DNA of 64,000 nt. Origin: Gemmatales bacterium. Its GTDB lineage: Bacteria > Planctomycetota > Planctomycetia > Gemmatales > Gemmataceae. The DNA is taken from the NCBI GenBank assembly GCA_026004675.1, contig BPJP01000003.1, positions 186,001 through 250,000 on the forward strand. The letters run 5' to 3'. The notes beneath the pieces were generated by a model. The model searched no databases, was not told the origin of the DNA, and saw nothing but the letters and a program-made list of their open reading frames with translations. Position numbers and translations under genes: made by a program. Position 1 is the stretch's first letter; every line of letters begins with the position of its first letter. Positions 30,034 through 39,879 of this stretch are shown one piece after another.

Positions 30034-30765
30034 ATGCCTCCAACCGACTTGTTCTGGCAAACGTATCGACCGCTGGAAGGTTTTTACACATCGGAAGTGG
30101 CCACACCGGCATCGATGCCGGTAAGAACCTTCGTGCCCACTGGCTATGAACCGAACTACGCCTATCCGCTGATCGTTTGGTTTCATGGGCAGTCGAGCAG
30201 CGAAGAGCAGATCATGCGACTCGCCCCCAGACTCAGCCGGCGGAACTTCATCTGTATCGGGCTGCGCGGGCCGCAACTTTCGGTGCATGCTGACGGCCGA
30301 CTTGCGTTCAGCTGGAGTCGCCAAAACTCCTTCGATTCGCTGGTCGAGGACTATTTGTTCAACGCCATCGAACAAACCTGCCGATGTTACCACATTCATC
30401 CGCAGCGGATTTACCTGGCCGGTGTTTGCGAAGGGGCCACGATCGCCTATCGTCTGGGGATGCTCTTTCCCGATCGCTTCGCCGGTATCATTTCGCTCAA
30501 TGGCACGATGCCGCGAGGCGGAACGCCCATGTTACGCCTGCCTCAGGCCCGTCGACTTCGCGTTTTCATCGGGCACGGCATTGCCAACGCCTATGTTCCT
30601 CTGACCATGGCCAGGCAAAATTACCGACTCCTTTACACAGCTGGCCTGGATGTGGAATTCCGGACCTACCCCGCCAACCATCGTTTGCACAACGACATGC
30701 TACGGGACATCAATCAGTGGATCATTGGCGGCATAGTCGCCCAACAAACAGCGACGGCCCGTTGA
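30034..30765 (+). CDS. alpha/beta hydrolase with Cys nucleophile elbow
   Basis: 243 residues from the ATG at 30034; the frame is open to a GTG at 29878 that would add 52 residues of low-complexity sequence. The alpha/beta-hydrolase core is present: oxyanion 'IVWFHGQSSSEE', elbow 'LAGVCEGATIAYRLG' (residues 128-142) and a C-terminal His in 'TYPANHRLHND'. The elbow reads G-V-C-E-G with Cys132 where esterases have Ser, as in dienelactone hydrolases. The acid position reads 'HGIANAYVP', with Asn where Asp is usual. It may therefore be altered or inactive. It converges on the Gfo/Idh gene 20 bases away. Confidence 0.75.
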   Translation: MPPTDLFWQTYRPLEGFYTSEVATPASMPVRTFVPTGYEPNYAYPLIVWFHGQSSSEEQIMRLAPRLSRRNFICIGLRGPQLSVHADGRLAFSWSRQNSFDSLVEDYLFNAIEQTCRCYHIHPQRIYLAGVCEGATIAYRLGMLFPDRFAGIISLNGTMPRGGTPMLRLPQARRLRVFIGHGIANAYVPLTMARQNYRLLYTAGLDVEFRTYPANHRLHNDMLRDINQWIIGGIVAQQTATAR

Positions 30766-30785
30766 GGTCCGTCGTCTCCGTCGGC

Positions 30786-32110
30786 TCATGCGGGATACTT
30801 CCAGGGCTTGCGGTATTCGCGTTTGAGCAGCTTATTTGCCTCTTCATCCCCTTCGATCATCTCATTGGTGCCGTTCCAGGCAATGCTTCGGCCAAGTTTG
30901 TAGGAAAGCATGCCCAACAGACTCAAGGTCGTCGAGCGATGGCCGATCTCGACGTCGCATGTCGGCGGCTTGCCCGATTCGATACTCTGAAGAAAGTCGG
31001 CCCACAACAGCTTGATGTTATGTCCATCCGGCTCCTGGAGCTGGGCTTTCTCGTGGATGGGAGCCTTTTTGGAGTCGGCCGGATAAAAAGTCCAACCATC
31101 GCGCCATCCCATGTGGAAAATTCCATTGCTGCCGTAGAAATAGCAACCAATGGCTGATTTTTCCGTGGCATTGCCGGCGAATTTTCGATGCTCCCAGGTC
31201 AGAAGGAAGGAATCGAATTGATAGACGGCCACCTGGCTGTCCGGTGCATCCGTGGTCTGCTCCTTCTCGTTAAGGACGGGTTCGCCGCGCACGGGACGGC
31301 CCCCCGTCGAGTAAATCTTTTTGGGGTACGGTTCTTCACTCCACCACAAGACCTGGTCGAGCCAGTGGACGCCCCAATCTCCCAAGGTACCATTGGCAAA
31401 GTCAAGGAAATGGCGGAAGCCGCCCGGATGGATTTTTCGATTGAAAGGCCGTAACGGCGCCGGTCCGCAGTACATGTCCCAATCGAGATTGTCCGGCGGC
31501 TTGCTGTTGGGCGCGGGCAATTCTCTGCCGCCTTTGCTGTGCACAAAAGCGCGGACCATGCCGATCTTCCCGACTTTGCCTGATTTGAGAAACTTCATGC
31601 CCGAAACGTGGTGCGGACCGATCCGGCGATGCAAGCCGACCTGCACGACGCGTTTCGCTGCCCGTGCCGCATCGACGATGGCTCGACTCTCCTTGATCGT
31701 ATGCCCCGTCGGCTTTTCCAGAAAGACGTGAGCTCCCGCTTTTAGGGCTGCGATGCTGTTCAACGCATGCCAGTGATCAGGCGTCGCAATGATGGCAATA
31801 TCGACTTTTTCCTTGTCAAACAATTCACGATAGTCTTTATAGATCTTCGCCTTGTCGCCGGACCAGTCTTCAATTTGCTCGGCGGCCAATTCGAGGTTAT
31901 CGCCGTCAACATCGGCGAGAGCGACGAACCGGCATTGCCCCGATGCCAGTGCTTCCTTGGCGATATTCAACCCCCACCAGCCTGTGCCGATCAAGGCAGT
32001 CCGATATTTTTTCGCTTTTCCCCCCGCTTTAAACAAAAGGCACCCCGCTGAGTGCCGCACTCGTTGCTGCTGCTGCCTGGAAAAGAAACTCGCGCCGTGT
32101 CGATTTCATT
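30786..32110 (-). CDS. Tat-exported Gfo/Idh/MocA oxidoreductase (two frame breaks)
   Basis: The Rossmann start 'KYRTALIGTGWWGLNIAKEAL' and 'VFLEKPTGHTIKESR' (EKP motif) are clear, and the frame is intact from there to the stop. Upstream, the sequence from the ATG at 32110 reads MKSTRREFLF, a Tat signal, only if one of two adjacent T is dropped (32100-32101). That frame hits a stop unless a second base is dropped from four A (32035-32038). With both corrections the protein is about 440 residues with a continuous Tat signal. Otherwise translation could start at GTG 32060 and lack a signal. Substrate unknown. Confidence 0.8.
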
Positions 32111-32355
32111 TTGCTATCCCATTGCCGAGAATCATGGTTGATACCGGTTCATGCCGTTTAGAAGGCACGCCATCCGCATCAAGCCCTGCCTGACGTGCCG
32201 GGGCACTTTGCACGTGAGTATAGCGCATCGAGGGCTTCGTGTCATGTACTTCTGGTGGGAGCGAATCCCGCCTGAAGATAAAGATTGTTGGCAAGACAGC
32301 TTTTGGCACTTAGGATGAACAAAACCATTTTCGTTGTTCTTGGCTGAGATGCGAC

Positions 32356-35300
32356 ATGGAATCGATCGAACACGCCAAACCGATGTTGTCCCGCTGGAAT
32401 CTGCGCGACTCCGCCCGCGGAATGCACAACATCGATCGTCTGAAAAAACTGGTTTCCGCGGACGAATGGGAGGTTTTGTCGGCATCGCTTGATCGCCTCT
32501 TGCCCAAAACGGCTGATGCCGACATGGCTCTTAATAATCTCGAGCGCTTTTTGGACCGTTCGGAAGGCGTCGCACAAATCCCTGTTCTGCTGGAAGATCA
32601 TGCCAGCATCCTGGATACCATGTTGCAATTGTTCAGCACGAGCCAGTATTTCAGCGATCTGCTCGTTGCGAATCCGGAATATCTGGATATGCTGCGCGTG
32701 CCGTTGCGGAAAAGCCCAAGCAAGTCGGAATTGCAGGAAGCGCTGCAAAAAAAAGTCGACGCGGCATTCGAAGATTCGGCCGTCTTGAAAGCCTTTCGAC
32801 GTTATCGACAAAGGCAATTGCTCCGCATTGGGACGAACGACATCATTCGCAACCGCCCTCTGGACGAAATCACTGCTGACATCGCACGTGTCGCCGATGC
32901 CGCCTTGGAGGTGGCACTGAACAAGGCTATTCAGAACGTCGCCAGGCGTTTCGGGGAACCGTTTACCCATGCTGGAAAGCCGGCCCGCTGCGTCATCATC
33001 GCCTTCGGCAAGCTCGGCGGAGAAGAACTGAACTACAGCAGCGATATCGACCTGATGTTTCTCTATGACGAAGAAGGAGAAACGCGCGGCAAACGGGTTT
33101 CGTGCATCGACAATTCGGAATTCTTCGGCAGAGTGGTCTCTGAGGTGGTCCGTCTTCTGTCCTCCCACACCGAACAGGGATGGGCCTACCGCATCGATCT
33201 GCGCTTGCGTCCTGAAGGGCAACGCGGTCCGTTAGCCCGCTCGCTGGCGAGCACACTTTCCTACTACGATACGCTGGGGCGAACCTGGGAACGCCAGGCA
33301 CTTATCAAAATTCGTCCAGTGGCCGGAGACCTCGAACTGGGACAGGAATTTCTCCGCAATATCGAACCCTTTGTTTACACCCGTTATTTGAGCTTCGCTG
33401 AAATCAACGGCATCAAAGCGCTCAAACGCCGGATCGAGCACAAGACCCAGCAGGCCGGCACCAGTGAACGCGAAGTCAAGACGGGACTGGGAGGCATTCG
33501 CGATGTCGAATTCGTTATCCAGTTTCTGCAGCTCCTCAACGGCGGCGACCTTCCCGAAATTCGCGAACGCAACACGCTCAAAGCCATGAAGGCTTTGGAA
33601 CGTGCCGGCTGCCTCACCTCGCAGGAATATCACATCCTCGACGACACCTATCGTTTCCTTCGCAATATCGAACACCGGTTGCAGATTCTCTTCGACTTGC
33701 AGACCCACCAATTGCCCATCGGAGATAACGAACTGCGAAAACTCGCCCTGCGCATGGGCTATTCGGCGGCCGACAGTGACCCGGCGCAGGCTTTCCTCGC
33801 CGACTACCGCGCCAAGACCGGTCTGAACCGGCATATCTTGAATCACCTTTTGCACCAGACATTCGCCGATGAAGCCTCGGAGCCGGAATCCGATTTGATT
33901 CTCGATCCCCATCCCGATGAAGCCACGATCCGCAATGTGCTGGGACGCTATCCGTTTCGTGATATTGGAGCCGCATACAACAACCTCGTGCAGTTGGCGC
34001 GGGAGACGGTTCCGTTCCTGCCGGCACAACGTTGCCGGCATTTTCTCGCCAGCATCGCTCGTAAACTTCTCGAAGCCCTCGCGGAAACCCCCGATCCGGA
34101 CATGGCTTTGATGAATCTCGAAAAAGTCACCGCGTCTTTGGGCGCCAAGGGAATCTTGTGGGAGTTGTTCAGTTTCAACCCGCCGGTCTTGAAGCTGTTC
34201 GTCGATCTATGCGCGTGGAGCCAGTTTTTGTGCGACATTCTCATCAACAATCCAGGCATGATCGACGAGTTGCTCGACAGCCTCGTGCTGAACCAGCCGC
34301 GCACTGCGGAGGAATTGCGGACCGAGCTGGCAGAGTTGTGCCGCCACGCCGACGATCCCGAGCCGATCCTGCACAGTTTTCAAGACAAGGAATTGTTGCG
34401 GATCGGTGTTCGCGACATCCTCGGCAAGGATACGATCCGTGAAACGATGCTGGCCCTGAGCGACCTGGCCGAAACGATTCTGGTACGGATCGCGGAAATC
34501 CAGGAACCCAAGGTGCAGAAGCGGTTCGGCGTTCCCTACCTTGAAACTTCTGAGGGGCAGGAGCCGCGTATCGCCAAGTACGCCTTGTTGGGTATGGGGA
34601 AACTGGGAGGCCGAGAATTAAGCTACCACAGCGACCTGGACCTCATTCTCGTTTACGAGGGGGATGGGCGAACCGGCCGGGCCCCGGGCGCCAGCCGCTT
34701 TACCGAATTCGAAGAAACCGACAATTTCCATTACTTCACCGAATTAGCCCGACGCATTATCAAAATGGCCAGTTTTCATGGTCCCATGGGTCGTCTCTAT
34801 GAAGTCGACATGCGATTGCGGCCGACTGGCAAATCAGGGAGCCTCGTCATTCCGCTGGTCGAGTTCGAACGCTATTACGCAGTTGACGGCGGCGCCCAAC
34901 TCTGGGAACGACAGGCCTTGACGCGAGCCCGCCTGGTGCACGGCGACCCGGAATTCGGCGAACGTGTCATGGAGGTTGTCCGGAACGGCGCTTTTGGTTG
35001 CCCCTGGAATGATCAATGTGCGAAAACCATTGCCGAGATGAGGCAGCGGCTCGAAGCCAGCCGCAGCAGTCGCGATCTCAAGCGAGGGTTCGGCTGCATT
35101 GTCGATGTCGAGTTCGCCGTACAGATTTTCCAGCTGAAATATGGACGCCAATATCCGTCCCTGCAAACACCCGATATCTGGGCTGCTCTCGATGCCATCC
35201 GAGATGCAAAGCTTCTTTCCCCTGAAGAATGTGACATTCTGCGAAACGGCTACCATTTCCTGCGCCTGGTTCAGTTGCGCTTGCGCATCGTGCAGAACCG

Positions 35301-35472
35301 CTCCCAGGATGAACTTCCCGAATCAACCGACGAAGTGGAAAAACTTGCCCGACTCCTTGGCTTCGAACCTGCCAGCGGCCAGACCGCGGCCGAGCGTTTC
35401 TTTGCCGAACTCGAGCACCACACAACGCAGATTCGCAATTTGTTTTTGACCCTGGTCGAACGCGAACGTTGA
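32356..35472 (+). CDS. glnE: bifunctional glutamine synthetase adenylyltransferase/deadenylase
   Basis: 1038 residues. Adds and removes AMP on glutamine synthetase in response to nitrogen status. Two nucleotidyltransferase domains are visible, each with the G-S-x10-DxD type site: 'FGKLGGEELNYSSDIDLMF' near residue 217 and 'GMGKLGGRELSYHSDLDLIL' near residue 745. Each is followed by a helical PII-uridylyltransferase-like region ('GLGGIRDVEFVIQFLQL'; 'GFGCIVDVEFAVQIFQL'). Length is slightly above the usual 950 or so. No glnA or glnB is in the window. Its stop is one base from the stop of the converging kmo. Confidence 0.95.
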   Translation: MESIEHAKPMLSRWNLRDSARGMHNIDRLKKLVSADEWEVLSASLDRLLPKTADADMALNNLERFLDRSEGVAQIPVLLEDHASILDTMLQLFSTSQYFSDLLVANPEYLDMLRVPLRKSPSKSELQEALQKKVDAAFEDSAVLKAFRRYRQRQLLRIGTNDIIRNRPLDEITADIARVADAALEVALNKAIQNVARRFGEPFTHAGKPARCVIIAFGKLGGEELNYSSDIDLMFLYDEEGETRGKRVSCIDNSEFFGRVVSEVVRLLSSHTEQGWAYRIDLRLRPEGQRGPLARSLASTLSYYDTLGRTWERQALIKIRPVAGDLELGQEFLRNIEPFVYTRYLSFAEINGIKALKRRIEHKTQQAGTSEREVKTGLGGIRDVEFVIQFLQLLNGGDLPEIRERNTLKAMKALERAGCLTSQEYHILDDTYRFLRNIEHRLQILFDLQTHQLPIGDNELRKLALRMGYSAADSDPAQAFLADYRAKTGLNRHILNHLLHQTFADEASEPESDLILDPHPDEATIRNVLGRYPFRDIGAAYNNLVQLARETVPFLPAQRCRHFLASIARKLLEALAETPDPDMALMNLEKVTASLGAKGILWELFSFNPPVLKLFVDLCAWSQFLCDILINNPGMIDELLDSLVLNQPRTAEELRTELAELCRHADDPEPILHSFQDKELLRIGVRDILGKDTIRETMLALSDLAETILVRIAEIQEPKVQKRFGVPYLETSEGQEPRIAKYALLGMGKLGGRELSYHSDLDLILVYEGDGRTGRAPGASRFTEFEETDNFHYFTELARRIIKMASFHGPMGRLYEVDMRLRPTGKSGSLVIPLVEFERYYAVDGGAQLWERQALTRARLVHGDPEFGERVMEVVRNGAFGCPWNDQCAKTIAEMRQRLEASRSSRDLKRGFGCIVDVEFAVQIFQLKYGRQYPSLQTPDIWAALDAIRDAKLLSPEECDILRNGYHFLRLVQLRLRIVQNRSQDELPESTDEVEKLARLLGFEPASGQTAAERFFAELEHHTTQIRNLFLTLVERER

Positions 35473-35473
35473 C

Positions 35474-36841
35474 TCATTGCGTGTAACAGCATGAAAAACC
35501 GATCCACCCCAGAGCCAGACAAATGAAAACAGCAACGAGGAACAGCATTCCTCGAACGATTCGATCCTGCCGCAAGGCTCGTCGCCTGGCCTCGGCGTAA
35601 GGAATGCGGGTGAAACTCACCATGGTATACAGCGGAACGTACCACTGCGGGAAGAGTTTGCTGAGCAGGATTTCTGATTTCTTTTTCCACAGAAATGCCC
35701 GCGAACCGACGTAATCGCGCATTTCGACAAAATTGTCGATGCACAAGTCCGCCAGCACATCGACATTCGGCTTGCGTTGTGCTTCGTAGCGAGCGAAAGC
35801 GACCGCCGGGTTCCATCCCGATTCTTCGAGACAGGTCATCAGCACGCTGCAATCCTCGAAGGCGGCATTCATGCCCTGACCGAAAAACGGTACGACGGCA
35901 TGGGCAGCATCGCCGACCAGCACCGTCTTGCCCGCAATATGCCACGGGCGGCAGCGAATCGTCACCAATGAACCAGTCGGATTGTCGAAAAACTCTTTTG
36001 TCAGAGCAGGAAGAAGCGGCACGGCGTCGGGGAATTCGCGTTCGAAGAAATACGACACCGCTTCCGGAGTCGTCAATTCGGCAAAACTGTTCGGTCCCTC
36101 GAACGGACAGAATAGCGTGCAAGTAAAGGTGCCGTCGAGATTCGGCAACGCGATCATCATGAAGCTGCGCCGAGGCCAAATATGCAAGGCGTTTTTCACC
36201 AGAGCATGGCTGCCGTCCGGGCGAGCCGGGATCGTCAGCTCCTTGTAGCCATGGCTGAGATACTGTTGTTGGAAATCGTAGCGGTCGCGCTTTTGCATCT
36301 GGCTGCGTACGACCGAGAATGCCCCGTCGGCGGCGATCAGGCAGGCCGCCATCAGCGACGTGGTCGCGCCGCTTTGTTCGTCTGTCAATTCGATCCAGCC
36401 GCTGTCCGGGTCGGCAGCCGTGCACCGCTTGTCGAAATTTAGCCGGACCGTGTCATGCTGCTCGGCAGCATTCAAGAGAGCGATGTTGAGTGCGTTTCGC
36501 GAAACGGAATAAATACTTTGTGCCGGGTCTTTTCCGTAGGGTTGAAAAGAAAGCCGACCGGCGCGGTCGTGTATCATCCGTCCAGGCATGGCAATGGCGG
36601 AGCGGAGAACTTCCGCTTCGAGTCCGATCTCCCGAAGCGCGGCTCGGCCACGTTCTGAAATGGCCAGGTTGATGGACCGGCCCCGATCGCGCTGGCCGCG
36701 CCGTGGGTCGGCACGTTTTTCAAATACCTCGACCCGCCGGTTCGCCTTGCCCAGATAACACGCCAGCAAGGCTCCAGCCAGCCCAGCCCCCACGATGGTG
36801 AACGACGTTGGGATGCCTGTTTCACCTGATGCGATACTCAT
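35474..36841 (-). CDS. kmo: kynurenine 3-monooxygenase
   Basis: 455 residues. A flavoprotein hydroxylase that converts L-kynurenine to 3-hydroxykynurenine with NADPH and O2. FAD motifs are present: GxGxxG in 'IVGAGLAGALLACYLG' and 'GDAAHAVVPFFGQGMNAAFED', the latter close to the KMO consensus. 'GRSINLAISERGRAAL' is another KMO mark. A hydrophobic C-terminal helix ('MLFLVAVFICLALGWIGF') parallels the membrane tail of eukaryotic KMO. The only other possible kynurenine-pathway gene here is the cyclase at 20520. Confidence 0.9.
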   Translation of the reverse strand: MSIASGETGIPTSFTIVGAGLAGALLACYLGKANRRVEVFEKRADPRRGQRDRGRSINLAISERGRAALREIGLEAEVLRSAIAMPGRMIHDRAGRLSFQPYGKDPAQSIYSVSRNALNIALLNAAEQHDTVRLNFDKRCTAADPDSGWIELTDEQSGATTSLMAACLIAADGAFSVVRSQMQKRDRYDFQQQYLSHGYKELTIPARPDGSHALVKNALHIWPRRSFMMIALPNLDGTFTCTLFCPFEGPNSFAELTTPEAVSYFFEREFPDAVPLLPALTKEFFDNPTGSLVTIRCRPWHIAGKTVLVGDAAHAVVPFFGQGMNAAFEDCSVLMTCLEESGWNPAVAFARYEAQRKPNVDVLADLCIDNFVEMRDYVGSRAFLWKKKSEILLSKLFPQWYVPLYTMVSFTRIPYAEARRRALRQDRIVRGMLFLVAVFICLALGWIGFSCCYTQ

Positions 36842-36897
36842 GAGGCGGTAAATTCGGACGCAAGCACCAGCAAGCGGATCGACTTCCCCTCATCCGC

Positions 36898-37311
36898 CTA
36901 GCGCTGCTTTCGGATTTCGACTTGTATGGAGAATTCGTTGCCTTCCTGGGTCGGCTTCACTTCGAATGTCTGAGGCAATTCGATCGGTTCGATCAGCATC
37001 TCGTTTTCCTGGCCCTGTTCACCCATCATTGGCATCACCGTGGCACGGTATTCTCCCTTGGGCGCCCCTTTGATCTTTCGGTTGCCAAAAATCGTTTCCA
37101 ACTCGAATCGGCCCTCCGCGTCGGTTGTCGCCACCACTGCAAACGAGGCTCCCTGGCTGGACTTGAATGAAATCGTGGCGGCGACCGGCTGGTTGTTCTG
37201 GTCGACCAGCTGTCCTTTGGCAGGAAACGTTTCCGGCGGCTGCTCGCCACGCGGACATCCCGTGACGAATAACACGGCACCGCAGACCAGAATTCGCAGA
37301 CTTCGTCTCAT
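36898..37311 (-). CDS. small lipoprotein with carboxypeptidase-regulatory-like fold
   Basis: 137 residues from the ATG at 37311. A lipoprotein signal ends in 'LFVTGC'. The mature part reads like a beta-sandwich carrier-type domain common in planctomycetes: 'AKGQLVDQNNQPVAATISF', 'TTDAEGRFELETIFG', 'APKGEYRATVMP'. Such proteins typically follow a DUF1559 gene, as here (14 bases). An in-frame TTG at 37332 would overlap the previous stop. Function unknown, probably envelope or pseudopilin-associated. Confidence 0.8.
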   Translation of the reverse strand: MRRSLRILVCGAVLFVTGCPRGEQPPETFPAKGQLVDQNNQPVAATISFKSSQGASFAVVATTDAEGRFELETIFGNRKIKGAPKGEYRATVMPMMGEQGQENEMLIEPIELPQTFEVKPTQEGNEFSIQVEIRKQR

Positions 37312-37325
37312 CCTCGCAACTCGTT

Positions 37326-38270
37326 TTACCAATCCGACGGCACGGCTTGCCCATCGCGCGGATCGCAGACAATAGCCCAGGTCGTAGGACTGATACTCGG
37401 ACTGACATAGCGAACGCTGCCATCGCCCATGCAGACGTTGATTCCGGTGGGGTGACCGGATTGGGCCAGCTCGTTATCGCAAGTAGTCATCCATTGAGGC
37501 TGGACCTGGAATTTTCGGCAGGCTAGATATCCGGCACTCGAGGGAGACTTATACAACGACCGAATACAAAAAGCCGGTCTCCACACGGAATTGGCGTCGG
37601 CCCAAAGACTTCCCCACAGGTTGTTGATGTCGCCGCTTGTGCCACAGGTGCCGTATTTTTCACTGTAGAAAACGGTGTTCGACGTCCCGTCGGGAAACGA
37701 AGCGGGAATCGTATTGTAACCTTGGACACGCAGAGCAGACGTGCTAGCGGTCGGGTTTCCGAAAACGAGATAGTTGGCGCCATAGGAACCAGCGCCCCAG
37801 TTTTTGGCGCCGCCATTTGGAGTCTGGTTTTTTCCCTCCGGTGATACCGACGGATCGACGGGACACAAATAGGTCGAGATCACACGATAATACTGGCCCC
37901 CAGCATAACCTGACGGAGTCGTGTTGCGCCAAATATTGTCTTGCTCGATGAACGGCAACAAGAACGTAAAGACCGTGTAATTGGTTCCTTTGAAAGGGCC
38001 GTCGATCGTAATCGGCGAGCTACCAGACCAGCCAGGCGGTCTGGCATTGCCAGCGCATAGAGGGGGGAGAATTTGGTAGGCATCATACATCGAATGCGTG
38101 CCGGTGCCGATCTGTCTCAAGTTGTTGGCGCACTTGATGCGGTTGGCAGCTTCGCGAACTTTTTGTACGGCTGGCAGCAACAGGCCAATCAAAACGCCAA
38201 TAATGGCAATGACGACGAGAAGTTCGATCAAGGTGAACCCTGGTCGAACGGAAAAACGGTCTCTTCGCAT
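37326..38270 (-). CDS. DUF1559 prepilin-like protein
   Basis: 314 residues. The N-terminal type IV prepilin signal is clear: a short basic leader then '[21 protein letters not shown]', with cleavage after Gly and Glu at +5. DUF1559 follows ('[22 protein letters not shown]') and ends with 'ICMGDGSV'-type sequence (here '[13 protein letters not shown]'). This family is greatly expanded in planctomycetes; the role of single members is unknown. It is followed by the small lipoprotein. Confidence 0.92.
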   Translation of the reverse strand: MRRDRFSVRPGFTLIELLVVIAIIGVLIGLLLPAVQKVREAANRIKCANNLRQIGTGTHSMYDAYQILPPLCAGNARPPGWSGSSPITIDGPFKGTNYTVFTFLLPFIEQDNIWRNTTPSGYAGGQYYRVISTYLCPVDPSVSPEGKNQTPNGGAKNWGAGSYGANYLVFGNPTASTSALRVQGYNTIPASFPDGTSNTVFYSEKYGTCGTSGDINNLWGSLWADANSVWRPAFCIRSLYKSPSSAGYLACRKFQVQPQWMTTCDNELAQSGHPTGINVCMGDGSVRYVSPSISPTTWAIVCDPRDGQAVPSDW

Positions 38271-38552
38271 GGTTTGGCTCCCGGCAGATTACGTGAAAAA
38301 ATGAATCACAGTTAAGGTAGGCTATTTACCAGGCGAGGTCAACGAAAAGAATGGAGAACCCTCCCAGCGGCTTCGCCGAAGGTGCGTGTGCCCGGTTCGG
38401 AAATAGGGGGCCTCACGACCCGCACAAAGCGAACTGGTGGCGGGGAAGGGGAATGCTGCGATTCGAATTTGGCTTCCCCCTCTGGGCGAATCGACTATTT
38501 TAACTACAACGTAAAGTCTTACAGGTGATACGCCTGGGCGAGGGAGAAGGCC

Positions 38553-38924
38553 ATGATCGACTTCGACAAAAGCGGCGGACTGGTGCCGGCCATCGCGCAG
38601 GATGCCGACACTGGCGAAGTGTTGATGATGGCCTGGATGAATCGGGAAGCTTTTGAAGAGACGCTCCGCAGCGGCAAGGCCTGTTACTTTAGCCGAAGTC
38701 GAAACCGCCTGTGGCGCAAAGGGGAAGAAAGCGGGCACGTCCAGGAAGTGCGCGAGGTGTTGGTAGACTGTGATGCCGACACGGTGCTTTTGAAAGTTCG
38801 GCAAATCGGCGGAGCAGCCTGCCATGAAGGCTACAAAAGCTGCTTTTTCCGGAAGATCGAGGGGGAAGCCCTTCGTGTCATCGGGGAACGTGTTTTTGAT
38901 CCGAAACAGGTTTACGGTAAATGA
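38553..38924 (+). CDS. hisI: phosphoribosyl-AMP cyclohydrolase
   Basis: 123 residues. Third step of histidine synthesis. Family marks: '[15 protein letters not shown]', '[20 protein letters not shown]', and the metal-binding '[11 protein letters not shown]' with later Cys residues ('[10 protein letters not shown]'). The start has GGGAGAAGG upstream. HisI stands alone without the HisE domain. Its stop overlaps the start of hisG by four bases, so the two are translationally coupled. Confidence 0.95.
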   Translation: MIDFDKSGGLVPAIAQDADTGEVLMMAWMNREAFEETLRSGKACYFSRSRNRLWRKGEESGHVQEVREVLVDCDADTVLLKVRQIGGAACHEGYKSCFFRKIEGEALRVIGERVFDPKQVYGK

Positions 38925-39799
38925 CTGAAAACGTTCTCAAATTGGGGATTCCTGCCGGCAGTCTGCAGGAGGCGACTGGGGAATTGTTTCGCCGAGCCGG
39001 TTACAAATTGACCTTTCGCAGCCGAAGTTATTATCCCGAGATCGACGATCCGGAAATCCAATGCACGCTGATTCGTGCCCAGGAAATGGCGAGGTACGTC
39101 GAAGCAGGTTCGCTCGATTGTGGGTTGACGGGATACGACTGGATCCTGGAAAACGGTGCTTGTGTCGTGGAACTGGCCGAGCTTGTCTTCAGTAAAGCCA
39201 GCAAAAGGCCGGTCCGCTGGGTGCTGGCCGTTCCCAACGATTCTCCCATCCAAAGCGTGCAGGACCTGGAAGGAAAGCGCATCGCGACGGAAGTCGTCAA
39301 CTTGACCAAGCGCTGGCTGGAACAACAGGGGGTGCATGCCAAGGTGGAATTCAGCTGGGGTGCGACAGAAGTCAAGCCGCCAAAGTTTGCCGACGCCATT
39401 GTCGAAGTGACCGAAACCGGGAGTTCGTTGCGGGCCAACAACCTGCGGATCGTGGCGGAATTGCTGCAAAGCACCACCCGCTTCATCTGCAACGAACAAG
39501 CCAGAGCCGACCCGTGGAAAAAGCAGAAGATGGACGACTTGGTCCTGATGCTCCAAGGGGCGATGGCGGCCGACGGCAAGGTCGGCTTGATGATGAACGT
39601 CTCCAAAGCGTGTCTGCCTGCTGTGCTCGAAGTGTTGCCCGCTCTCCAGAATCCGACGATTTCCTCGCTGGCCGACGAGCACTGGGTCGCCGTCAATACG
39701 ATCATCGATGAAGACACGGTGAGGCATTTGATTCCGCAACTGAAAAAGGCGGGGGCGTGCGGCATCGTCGAATATCCATTGAACAAAATCATCGAATAG
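38921..39799 (+). CDS. hisG: ATP phosphoribosyltransferase, long form
   Basis: 292 residues. First and controlling step of histidine synthesis. '[23 protein letters not shown]' opens the family; '[13 protein letters not shown]' and '[18 protein letters not shown]' are core blocks. The C-terminal ferredoxin-like domain (about residues 220-292, '[19 protein letters not shown]') marks the long, His-feedback type that needs no HisZ. ATG/TGA overlap with hisI. The other his genes are not in the window. Confidence 0.94.
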   Translation: MTENVLKLGIPAGSLQEATGELFRRAGYKLTFRSRSYYPEIDDPEIQCTLIRAQEMARYVEAGSLDCGLTGYDWILENGACVVELAELVFSKASKRPVRWVLAVPNDSPIQSVQDLEGKRIATEVVNLTKRWLEQQGVHAKVEFSWGATEVKPPKFADAIVEVTETGSSLRANNLRIVAELLQSTTRFICNEQARADPWKKQKMDDLVLMLQGAMAADGKVGLMMNVSKACLPAVLEVLPALQNPTISSLADEHWVAVNTIIDEDTVRHLIPQLKKAGACGIVEYPLNKIIE

Positions 39800-39879
39800 C
39801 TTCAGCCGTCCGCTTGCCACCCGAGCGATTCCCGCTTAACTTGGACGAATCCATGGCAATCGTCTGGTAAGGGGAGCGA

